From NCBI GenBank assembly GCA_016292775.1, contig JAEDFN010000033.1, positions 1-20,183 on the forward strand: a stretch of 20,183 bases of DNA. The letters run 5' to 3'. Each line of letters starts with the position of its first letter. Positions within the stretch are counted from its first letter, which is position 1. This document shows positions 1 to 7,065 of the stretch, in pieces. The DNA is from Paludibacteraceae bacterium. Lineage in GTDB: Bacteria; Bacteroidota; Bacteroidia; Bacteroidales; Paludibacteraceae. Made by a program: the position numbers and the translations under genes. Below the pieces are notes generated by a model that saw only the letters and a program-made list of their open reading frames with translations, searched no databases and was not told the origin of the DNA.

Positions 1-7
1 TAATTTA

Positions 8-1708
8 TCAGAGGTATAAATCAAAAAGCTTCTGAAACTCTTTCACATAAGGATTTTTATTCATCAACTCCACAAATTTTTCTTCCTTGGTATATGCCTT
101 ATTGCTATTTAGAGTCTCCTCATCGATATACGCCTCCACTTTGATATCCGTCCTGCTTAGTTGCTTGTTGACAAACGCTTCAAGCGGTATTTTGATATTC
201 TCTATCTCGTTGAGTTGTATAGAGTTGAATAGTCTGAATTTTATTTTATTTCCCTCAATAAATGGCGTAAATTTTATAAAAATATTTTCTGCTATAGTAT
301 TGATATTATTATTTGCAATAAAGTTGTTTATAGCAGAAAGTATGTTTTTCTCCTCTTCCGGTAAATTGTTGTCAATAGCTATTGATATATTATTGTCATT
401 CGGTTTATTAGCAGTTTCGTTAGTTTTGTCATCGTTATCTCTAATAATTCCGGTATTTATGTTTATAGTATTGATTTTACGCGAAGGGGTAGTAGTAGAA
501 CTCTTTTGTGTGTTAATGTTATTGGCTGTTGCGATATTAGTATTTGCCACAGCCGGAGATGCTGCAACAGCAATCAGTGGCAACTCCGGCTTATCTTTTT
601 TTAATTCTATTCCACCATCTGCAAGATTAGCAATGCGGATGAACATCACCTCAACAAGCAACCTCTTGTTCCTGCTGTTGCGGTAGTTCATATCACAATC
701 ATTAGCCAATTCCAGAGCTTTGTAAAGCCATGGTAATGTGCATTTTGCCGATTGCTCTTTGTATCTTGCCTCGATATTCTTGCTCACTTCAAGCAGCTTT
801 ATCGTCTCTTCATCTTTACTTACCATCAAGTCGCGGATATGCGATGCTAATCCATCTACAAAATACTGACCTTCAAAGCCTTTAGAGAGTATCTTGTCAA
901 ATATCAATAGCGTATCTTTTACTTTACCCTCGAGTAGTGCATCTACTATTTTGAAGTAATAGTCATAGTCGAGTACATTCAAATTCTGAATAGTTTTATC
1001 ATAAGTGATATTACCCCCGCAGAAGTTAACTACTTGGTCGAAAATCGATAAGGCATCACGCATGGCACCATCCGCTTTTTGAGCTATGACATTCAAAGAG
1101 TCTTCATCGGCAGTAATACCCTCTTTCTCCGCTATTTGCTTTAAGTTTGATACAATGTCGTTTATCGTTATTCTGCTGAATTCATATATCTGGCAGCGTG
1201 ATAATATTGTAGGTATTATCTTGTGTTTTTCCGTTGTAGCTAAAATGAAAATAGCGTGTGCAGGCGGCTCTTCCAAGGTCTTTAAAAAGGCATTGAAAGC
1301 ATCGGTACTTAGCATGTGTACCTCATCAATGATAAATACCTTGTATTTACCCATTTGAGGTGGTATTTGTACCTTCTCAATAAAGGAGCGCATATTGTCT
1401 ACTCCATTATTTGATGCCGCATCAAGCTCGATGATATTCATCGACCTTTGCTCGTTAAACGAAATGCAAGAGTCGCACTCGTCACAAGCCTCGCCGTTTT
1501 CTTTCGGATGAAAGCAGTTGATGGTTTTCGCAAAAATTCGCGCACAGGTAGTCTTACCTACTCCTCGTGGCCCGCAAAACAGATAGGCATGGGCAAGATG
1601 ATTTGTCTCTATCGCACCTTTTAATGTGGTTGTCAACGAGTTCTGCCCTATTACCGACTCAAAGTTCTGAGGACGATATTTGCGCGCAGATACTATGTAT
1701 TGTTCCAT
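8..1708 (-). CDS. dnaX: DNA polymerase III subunit gamma/tau
   Basis: This is the clamp-loader ATPase of the replicative DNA polymerase, a cytoplasmic protein that loads the sliding clamp and, in the tau form, tethers the core polymerase. The 566-residue product shows the N-terminal YRPQNF signature (residues 11-16), Walker A GPRGVGKT (46-53), four zinc-binding cysteines (65, 75, 78, 81), Walker B IIDEVH (126-131), the sensor LATTE (156-160) and the SRC arginine-finger motif (170-172). Residues about 380-470 form an Asn/Thr/Ile-rich low-complexity linker, followed by a C-terminal tau-like segment that is poorly conserved in this phylum. The ATG at 1708 has a good promoter just upstream. It is transcribed away from the polysaccharide operon and is not expected to share its function; it marks the edge of the locus. 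The stop codon at 8-10 lies almost at the window edge. Confidence 0.97.
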   Translation of the reverse strand: MEQYIVSARKYRPQNFESVIGQNSLTTTLKGAIETNHLAHAYLFCGPRGVGKTTCARIFAKTINCFHPKENGEACDECDSCISFNEQRSMNIIELDAASNNGVDNMRSFIEKVQIPPQMGKYKVFIIDEVHMLSTDAFNAFLKTLEEPPAHAIFILATTEKHKIIPTILSRCQIYEFSRITINDIVSNLKQIAEKEGITADEDSLNVIAQKADGAMRDALSIFDQVVNFCGGNITYDKTIQNLNVLDYDYYFKIVDALLEGKVKDTLLIFDKILSKGFEGQYFVDGLASHIRDLMVSKDEETIKLLEVSKNIEARYKEQSAKCTLPWLYKALELANDCDMNYRNSRNKRLLVEVMFIRIANLADGGIELKKDKPELPLIAVAASPAVANTNIATANNINTQKSSTTTPSRKINTININTGIIRDNDDKTNETANKPNDNNISIAIDNNLPEEEKNILSAINNFIANNNINTIAENIFIKFTPFIEGNKIKFRLFNSIQLNEIENIKIPLEAFVNKQLSRTDIKVEAYIDEETLNSNKAYTKEEKFVELMNKNPYVKEFQKLFDLYL

Positions 1709-1734
1709 ATCTTTTTCACTAAATATTCAACCTA

Positions 1735-1765
1735 CAAAGTTATAAATAATTATTCGTTTTACAAA
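1735..1765 (-). promoter_or_regulatory. dnaX promoter, Bacteroidales type
   Basis: Read on the minus strand, TTTG (1765-1762) is followed after exactly 19 bases by TAACTTTG (1742-1735). This matches the Bacteroidales primary-sigma consensus of TTTG at -33 and TAnnTTTG at -7. Transcription would begin around 1728, giving a short leader of about 20 nt before the ATG at 1708. Confidence 0.7.
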
Positions 1766-1832
1766 AAAATATTTATTGATATTCTTGACCTACTTATGAT
1801 GTTGTTATTTCTGAATAATTGTTGAAAAAAAT

Positions 1833-1863
1833 TTTTTTTTATGGTGGAAAATGTATACCTTTG
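1833..1863 (+). promoter_or_regulatory. Candidate promoter of the polysaccharide operon
   Basis: TACCTTTG at 1856-1863 fits the Bacteroidales -7 consensus TAnnTTTG. Nineteen bases upstream lies a T-run (1832-1840) giving TTTT instead of TTTG for the -33 element. Predicted start near 1870 would leave an untranslated leader of about 130 nt before the upxY ATG, holding the hairpin at 1926-1955. No inverted repeats bracket this promoter, so I see no sign that it is invertible, unlike many Bacteroides fragilis capsule promoters. Confidence 0.5.
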
Positions 1864-1925
1864 TCTAAATTAATGAAAAATAATTTATTCTTGAGCGAAA
1901 AACATAGTAATCAGTTTGTAAGTGA

Positions 1926-1955
1926 TTGGATATTACATTGTTATGTAGTGTCCAA
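1926..1955 (+). promoter_or_regulatory. Leader RNA hairpin upstream of upxY
   Basis: Bases 1926-1938 pair with 1943-1955 to give a continuous 13-bp stem (11 Watson-Crick pairs and two G-U) closed by the tetraloop TGTT (1939-1942). It is not followed by a T-run (the next bases are AGCCCCAAAGG), so it does not look like an intrinsic terminator. In Bacteroides capsule operons, UpxY proteins act on RNA polymerase paused in the operon leader, and nascent-RNA hairpins help form that pause. This stem is a natural candidate for such a site. The structure is seen directly; the role is inferred. Confidence 0.55.
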
Positions 1956-2000
1956 AGCCCCAAAGGTATGTCACTTTCTGAATGAATACGACTCTTTTTG

Positions 2001-2564
2001 ATGGAAAAAAACGGAATATTACAGCCCTCGGGGTGCACTTCATCTTCATATTGGTTCGCAATGAGAGCCACTTATGGTAGAAATATTAAGGCTAAATCTA
2101 TCCTTGAAGAGAAGGGTATCGAGGTTTTTGTTCCTATGCAATACACTATTGTAGTGCGTAATGGTAAACGTAAAAAGCTGTTAATGCCGGTTATCAAAGA
2201 CCTTATTTTCGTTCATACCACTAAAGCGTCTATCCAATCAGCCAAGGCTGATATCCCTTTTCTTTACTATATCACTCGTCCTTCTCAGGGAAAAAATATC
2301 CCTCTTATTGTGCCCGACTATCAAATGAAATGCTTTTGTGATATCGCCTCTTCAGATAATGATGATGTGCTTTTCCTTGTCGGAGACGATTGTAGTATAG
2401 AAAAAGGCGCTCGTGTACGCGTTGTAGAAGGGCAATTCGTTGGTAATGAGGGCTATTTTATGAGAGTCAAAGGGATGCGAAATCGACGCTTCGTCGTAGT
2501 TCTCGACAATATCATCGCCGTTTCCGTCGAAATTCCATCCCAATTTGTCGAACTTATTAAATAA
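2001..2564 (+). CDS. upxY: UpxY-family NusG-like transcription antiterminator
   Basis: This is a specialised NusG paralog that binds RNA polymerase in the leader of its own polysaccharide operon and promotes read-through of the long transcript. The 187-residue protein has the family opening WFAMRATYGRN, then KAKSILEEKGIEVFVPMQ and VIKDLIFVHT typical of the NusG N-terminal domain, and a C-terminal KOW-like segment (ARVRVVEGQFVGNEGYFMRVKGMRNRRFVVVL). A TTG codon lies directly before the ATG at 2001; I chose the ATG. There is no convincing Shine-Dalgarno, which is usual in this phylum. The next gene begins 5 nt after its stop. The partner UpxZ, often encoded directly after UpxY in Bacteroides, is absent. 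As first gene of the operon it is likely under the promoter near 1856 and the leader hairpin. Confidence 0.9.
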   Translation: MEKNGILQPSGCTSSSYWFAMRATYGRNIKAKSILEEKGIEVFVPMQYTIVVRNGKRKKLLMPVIKDLIFVHTTKASIQSAKADIPFLYYITRPSQGKNIPLIVPDYQMKCFCDIASSDNDDVLFLVGDDCSIEKGARVRVVEGQFVGNEGYFMRVKGMRNRRFVVVLDNIIAVSVEIPSQFVELIK

Positions 2565-2569
2565 CAATT

Positions 2570-3673
2570 ATGATTTGGGAATTTAATATTATCATCGTTT
2601 TTCTGATATGTATCTTGTGCACCGGAGTGCTTATCCCTAAAATCCTACTCGTGTCGTTTAGGAAAAAACTTTTCGATGTGCCTGATGAGCGTAAAATACA
2701 TCATAATCCTATCCCGCGTCTCGGCGGTTTTGCTTTCGTTCCCGTTATTTTATTTGCAATCTCTTATACTATTGGTCTCGATTATCTGCTTAATAAGAGC
2801 TTTGTTATCAGTTATTACGGTGACCATATCAAACCTTTAATGTTCTGCATGTCAGCAATTCTTACTCTCTATTTGGTGGGTATTGGCGACGACCTTATCG
2901 GTATTCGTTACAGAGCAAAATTCGTTGTGCAAGCTTTTTGTGCTTTCCTCCTCGCCGCTTCCGGCATCTGGATGTATAATATGAATGGTTTCTTAGGTAT
3001 GCAATTCTTGCCTATGTGGCTGGGTATGCCGATTACTATGATTATTGTTGTATATATCATCAATTCTATTAACCTTATCGATGGTGTAGATGGATTGGCT
3101 TCGGGGTTGTGCGCTATTGCCTTCCTATATCTCGGCGTTATCTTCTATATCTACGAGATGTACGTTTATGTCCTCATCGCCGTTGCAGGGCTGGGCGTGC
3201 TTCTTCCGTTTTTCTATTTTAACGTGTTTGGAAAAGCCGAAGATTCCAAGAAAATTTTTATGGGCGATGCGGGCTCTCTTACTATGGGATTCTTGGTGTG
3301 TATGTTATGCGTGCGACTATCTACTATTAAATACGAACTCCCTTTTATATCAAACTACAACCCTTTTATTCTTGGCTTTTCTCCGGTTATCCTGCCTTGT
3401 CTTGATGTAGTACGAGTGGTGCTTCGCAGAGTTATTGCAGGCCATAACCCGTTCTTGCCCGATAAATCACATATTCACCATCGTTTACTCGAAATCGGTG
3501 TCTCTCCTAAAATTACTATGCTGATTATCATCTTGTTTTCCCTCTTCTTGATGTTGGTCGACTATTTCTTATCTAATAAATTGAATGTTAACTTAATCAT
3601 ACTTTTAGATATTATTCTCTATTTTTTATTCTGTTTTGCTATCTATATGATTCGCAAAAAACAAAGAGTATAA
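2570..3673 (+). CDS. WecA/MraY-family undecaprenyl-phosphate sugar-1-phosphate transferase
   Basis: This polytopic inner-membrane enzyme transfers a sugar-1-phosphate, usually GlcNAc-1-P or a related HexNAc-1-P, from UDP-sugar to undecaprenyl phosphate, starting each repeat unit. The 367-residue sequence has about ten hydrophobic segments and the family motifs in order: FDVPDERKIHHNPIPRLGG (35-53), the Mg-binding DD in GIGDD (104-108), NSINLIDGVDGLASGL (165-180), FMGDAGS (230-236) and the cytosolic loop DKSHIHHRL (298-306). The HIHH form of that last loop points to the WecA/TagO branch rather than MraY. Exact sugar cannot be read from sequence. It follows upxY after 5 nt, the usual early place for the initiating transferase in an operon. 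Confidence 0.9.
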   Translation: MIWEFNIIIVFLICILCTGVLIPKILLVSFRKKLFDVPDERKIHHNPIPRLGGFAFVPVILFAISYTIGLDYLLNKSFVISYYGDHIKPLMFCMSAILTLYLVGIGDDLIGIRYRAKFVVQAFCAFLLAASGIWMYNMNGFLGMQFLPMWLGMPITMIIVVYIINSINLIDGVDGLASGLCAIAFLYLGVIFYIYEMYVYVLIAVAGLGVLLPFFYFNVFGKAEDSKKIFMGDAGSLTMGFLVCMLCVRLSTIKYELPFISNYNPFILGFSPVILPCLDVVRVVLRRVIAGHNPFLPDKSHIHHRLLEIGVSPKITMLIIILFSLFLMLVDYFLSNKLNVNLIILLDIILYFLFCFAIYMIRKKQRV

Positions 3674-3742
3674 TTTAGTTTCTCATTTTTTTCGTATCGG
3701 ATTTTTTGGTTTTATTATTACAAACAATTTAATTTCTTTTTT

Positions 3743-5599
3743 ATGAATATCGACTCTCTTGTCTCTTTTGACATTTTTGACACGGTATTGATACGTCGTT
3801 GTGGAAAACCGGATAATATTATCGTGCTTTTGTCGCTCTATTTATTCCCGAATGATAGAGCAAAACAAGAGGCTTTTATTGTTTGGAGAAGAAATTGCAC
3901 AGGGTTTACTATAGAAGATTTTTATTCAAAAGCTAACGCAATTTCTTTTCTTCCGTATAATTATCTCGAGCTTATTGATGCCGAGCTGCATATCGAAGAG
4001 ATGCAACTCGTTGCAAACCTAAAAGTAAAAAAACTTATCGAAGAATATCGCGCAAAGGGTAATGTTATAAAATTTATCAGCGATATGTATCTTCCTTCCG
4101 ATTTTTTGGAATTTATTCTTCGCAGAGAGGGCTGTTTTGTTGATGGTGATGAGGTTATTGTTTCGTGCGAATGGAAGGCGCGTAAAGAAAATGGCTCACT
4201 TTTTAAAATGGTTCGTAATACTTATAATCCTAAAAAATGGACTCATTATGGGGATAATAAAAACAGCGATATCCGAATGGCTAAACGTTTTGGTATCAAG
4301 GCTGTACATGTTGATTGCAACTATACCGTAATAGAGCAGAATTGGATTGACCATAGTTTCGATTATCTGGAGGGTTGGTTGCTTTCTGTGTTTGCGGGAA
4401 TTTGTAGGGCGTCTCGATTAACTACTGATAGTAATCTCGCCTTTCAAATGACGGTAGATTATATTCTGCCCCTCTATTACTCTTATATCCTTAGCGTTTT
4501 TGATAATGCAAGGCAAAGAGGAATAAAAAGATTGTATTTTTCTTCTTTCGATAATAAATTCTTAAAGCGTATTGCCGATTATATTCCACATGATGATTTG
4601 GATTTGAGGACTATTTCTATCTCTTATGATACTCTCATCCTCCCGTTTTTACGTATTACGGGGGCTGACGGTTATATGCTGTTGGCCGAAAAAAATACTA
4701 TCATCGGTAGAGAGGTTAATGAATTATTGAAGGAAATAAAAATTACTCCGGAGGAGTTGGCGCAACATAATATTGAAATAAATTTTTCCAAGATAGAAAC
4801 AAAAGAGCAGGAAACTCTTTTTGTTGATTCTCTTTTTAATAATCAGTCGATGCTCGATTGGATGAGAAGAAGATCGGATGCCGACCTTCAGATGATTAAA
4901 GAATATTTTATTCAAGAAGGTCTGATGGATGGAACGTCTTCCGCTATGGTTGATATCGGTTGGAACAGCTCGATGCGTGTTATGGTGAATGCACTATTGA
5001 AATATTTTAATGCAAATTTCTTGGAGTTTTATTACATTTCTGTCAGTCGTGATGCTTTACCTCCCGTGTATGGCGATTATATCCCTTTCTTCAAGGTATC
5101 TAATATTAGTCAGAATGTGATTATGTTTATTGATGAGTATTACAAATCTTCATATTGGACAGTGGTAGATAAATATCGCCGTAATGATGATGGCGTAATA
5201 GTGCCGGTATTCAAAGCTAATGTCTCTTTAGAAATTACTAATATTCACAACTCTTTTATGGATGCTATCGATTGCGCCGTTCCTCAATTTTTAGAGTATT
5301 ACTGTAACCCGTCATTGCTCTTTTTCTGGGCGAAAAATACAATCGATTCTTTCTTAAAAAATGTATGTAAGGATGGTATGGTTTTAATAACCCGGTATAT
5401 GAATCTGGAGAATAGTGATTTAATCCGTAAATTATCTTTTGTGGAAGTGCTGCAAGTATTGTTTACAGGTAAAAAAATTACACGCATCCCTCTCTTATCG
5501 CTATATATTACTCTTGGTTGTAAACTTACGATGGCTTTAAAATGGCAATATAACTTGTCGTCCAAAATTCGGGAGTTGGTGAATAAACGCTTAAACTAA
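3743..5599 (+). CDS. HAD-superfamily protein with long C-terminal domain (COG5610-like)
   Basis: The 618-residue product has an N-terminal HAD-type hydrolase domain: motif I FDIFDTVL (9-16), motif II ISDMYLP (112-118), a lysine near 148 (motif III) and motif IV GDNKNSD (170-176). The residue two after the presumed nucleophile Asp10 is Phe, not the Asp that phosphatases use as acid/base; Asp13 comes one position later. The region after about 220 resembles the C-terminal half of COG5610-type proteins in polysaccharide loci (for example MVDIGWNSSMRVMVNAL), whose function I do not know. No signal peptide or clear membrane segment is seen, so it is probably cytoplasmic. A role in modifying or transferring a phosphorylated group on the glycan is plausible from context but unproven. 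Confidence 0.75.
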   Translation: MNIDSLVSFDIFDTVLIRRCGKPDNIIVLLSLYLFPNDRAKQEAFIVWRRNCTGFTIEDFYSKANAISFLPYNYLELIDAELHIEEMQLVANLKVKKLIEEYRAKGNVIKFISDMYLPSDFLEFILRREGCFVDGDEVIVSCEWKARKENGSLFKMVRNTYNPKKWTHYGDNKNSDIRMAKRFGIKAVHVDCNYTVIEQNWIDHSFDYLEGWLLSVFAGICRASRLTTDSNLAFQMTVDYILPLYYSYILSVFDNARQRGIKRLYFSSFDNKFLKRIADYIPHDDLDLRTISISYDTLILPFLRITGADGYMLLAEKNTIIGREVNELLKEIKITPEELAQHNIEINFSKIETKEQETLFVDSLFNNQSMLDWMRRRSDADLQMIKEYFIQEGLMDGTSSAMVDIGWNSSMRVMVNALLKYFNANFLEFYYISVSRDALPPVYGDYIPFFKVSNISQNVIMFIDEYYKSSYWTVVDKYRRNDDGVIVPVFKANVSLEITNIHNSFMDAIDCAVPQFLEYYCNPSLLFFWAKNTIDSFLKNVCKDGMVLITRYMNLENSDLIRKLSFVEVLQVLFTGKKITRIPLLSLYITLGCKLTMALKWQYNLSSKIRELVNKRLN

Positions 5600-5605
5600 T
5601 AATTG

Positions 5606-5634
5606 TATATAAGTATCTTGCCGATAGATATATA
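5606..5634 (+). promoter_or_regulatory. Hairpin in the 124-bp gap after the HAD gene
   Basis: TATATA (5606-5611) pairs with TATATA (5629-5634) and TATC (5614-5617) with GATA (5623-5626), separated by an AG/GA internal mismatch, around the loop TTGCC. It starts 7 nt after the stop of the HAD gene. No strong T-run follows, so a terminator is doubtful; an RNA-processing or stability element is possible. The rest of this gap (5635-5723) shows no clear promoter, only a second small stem TACCT/AGGTA at 5679-5693. Confidence 0.3.
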
Positions 5635-5723
5635 GTTGAACTTTTAGTAGATTTATAGTGAGTTATTGATTTGATATTTACCTCTTAAAGGTACTCTTGA
5701 TAGCTGATTTTTAGTTTGTTATT

Positions 5724-7031
5724 ATGGCTCGAAAAAGAATTTTCGTCTCGGCTTATGCATGCGAACCGGGTCTCGGCAGTGAGATCGGGGTCGGGTGGCA
5801 TTGGGTGCTCGAGATGTCAAAATATTTCGACTTGTGGGTGCTTACTCGCCGTAGTAATATGCCGAATATCAATGCTTGGCTGGCGGAAAACCCTGATTTC
5901 TCAAATATCAATTTCATCTATTACGACCTACCGAAATGGGCTCGCTTCTGGAAAAAAGGGCTCCGTGGGGTGAGATTGTATTATATCCTCTGGCAGCTAT
6001 GCTCCAATAATATCGTAAAACGTACGATGATTGAGAATAATATATCTATATTTCACCATCTTACTTATGGCAACGCTCTTTGGAATGTGAGCAGATACGG
6101 AAGTAAACAAACTTTTATCTGGGGCCCTGTAGGTGGACTTGAAACGATTCCCGAAAATTTTTCTCGCCATTATGATACTAAGTGTCGAATTATTGAAAAA
6201 TTCCGCCGCTTTGCCGTGGCTTGTGCAAAACTGAATGTCGGCTTTTATTATCGCTGTAAACAAGCCGATATTATTTTGTGTAAAACGGAACATACCTTGA
6301 AAAGAATTCCTCAGCGTTTTGCTGCTAAGGCTATTCTCTTTACCGATGTAGCTGCCGATGTTATCGCTCACTCTGATGCTGCTATTAATATGGCTGCCGA
6401 TGTTACTGCTCACTCCGACATTATTAATGGCTCCAATCCACCAGCCGCTCACAATGCTTCTTCAAATTCTATTGATAAAGCAATAAATTTTATCTCTGTG
6501 GGGCGACTCGATGCTTGGCGCGGTTTCGACCTGGTTTTAGAGGCTTTCGCAATCGCCCGAAAACAGAATAACCGTCTGAATCTTACTATTGTAGGCGATG
6601 GTAATGATAAAAGTCGTCTGCTCTCTATCGTTGATAAATTAGATATCAGTAGCTCGGTCTCTTTTACCGGAAATGTGCCAATGTCAGAATATAAGTGCTT
6701 GATGAATACCGCCGATGTTGTTGTAAATGCGGCTCTTAAAGAGGGTGCCGTTACAGTATCTTTCGACGCGGTTTCTTTGGGTAAACCACTTATTTGTCTC
6801 GATACTACCGGATATACACGCTGCTTTTCCGAAAAATATGCTGTGATAATTCCTATACTCGAGCGCGATGTGGTTATCGATAAAATTAAAGATGCTATAT
6901 TGACCTTGGCAAATAATGAACAGCGTCATCAAATGAGTTTGAATGCTCTCAATGCTTCTTCATCGCTCTCTTGGCAAAATCACGGAAAGCATTTTCGCGA
7001 CATTTTACTCGAAAAACTACAGATTTCTTAA
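5724..7031 (+). CDS. Glycosyltransferase, GT4-like (GT-B fold)
   Basis: This 435-residue cytoplasmic enzyme most likely transfers a sugar from a nucleotide donor to the lipid-linked repeat unit. The N-terminal Rossmann half opens with AYACEPGLGSEIGVGWHW (10-27), a signature of one GT4 subgroup. The C-terminal donor-binding half runs from NFISVGRLDAWRGFDLVLEAF to EGAVTVSFDAVSLGKPLICLD. In the usual EX7E motif the second glutamate is replaced by aspartate (Glu340, Asp348). Between the two halves (about residues 210-240) lies an Ala/Asp/Ser-rich insertion with a 14-residue duplication, described separately. Donor and acceptor cannot be named. It is preceded by a 124-nt gap and followed after 34 nt by the kinase-like gene. 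Confidence 0.88.
   Translation: MARKRIFVSAYACEPGLGSEIGVGWHWVLEMSKYFDLWVLTRRSNMPNINAWLAENPDFSNINFIYYDLPKWARFWKKGLRGVRLYYILWQLCSNNIVKRTMIENNISIFHHLTYGNALWNVSRYGSKQTFIWGPVGGLETIPENFSRHYDTKCRIIEKFRRFAVACAKLNVGFYYRCKQADIILCKTEHTLKRIPQRFAAKAILFTDVAADVIAHSDAAINMAADVTAHSDIINGSNPPAAHNASSNSIDKAINFISVGRLDAWRGFDLVLEAFAIARKQNNRLNLTIVGDGNDKSRLLSIVDKLDISSSVSFTGNVPMSEYKCLMNTADVVVNAALKEGAVTVSFDAVSLGKPLICLDTTGYTRCFSEKYAVIIPILERDVVIDKIKDAILTLANNEQRHQMSLNALNASSSLSWQNHGKHFRDILLEKLQIS
6351..6428 (+). repeat. 42-bp imperfect tandem duplication inside the GT4 gene
   Basis: Copy 1 begins at 6351 and copy 2 at 6393, both with GCTGCCGATGTTA. The encoded segments are AADVIAHSDAAINM (residues 210-223) and AADVTAHSDIIN (224-235). 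The similarity fades near the end of the second copy. It sits in the linker between the two Rossmann domains, where length changes are tolerated, and the period keeps the frame. Confidence 0.7.
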
Positions 7032-7065
7032 TATATCTTATTGAAAATCAATTTGTGTCGGTGTT

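Noticed and set aside
87..686. A 199-codon open frame opposite the 3' part of dnaX
   Set aside because: It is antisense to the low-complexity linker and C-terminal part of a clear gene, and its hydrophobic product reflects the reverse complement of Asn/Thr/Ile-rich codons.
1748..1820. Inverted 8-mers AATTATTC (1748-1755) and GAATAATT (1813-1820), as possible borders of an invertible promoter
   Set aside because: They are short and AT-rich, and the segment between them does not include the operon promoter at 1833-1863, so inversion would not switch it.
1998..2000. TTG as an alternative upxY start
   Set aside because: The ATG directly after it at 2001 is the simpler start; the two differ by one residue.
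1819..2001. A 60-codon open frame in the upxY leader
   Set aside because: It starts with TTG inside the promoter region before the likely transcription start, has no recognisable protein features, and overlaps the leader hairpin; it is best seen as untranslated leader.
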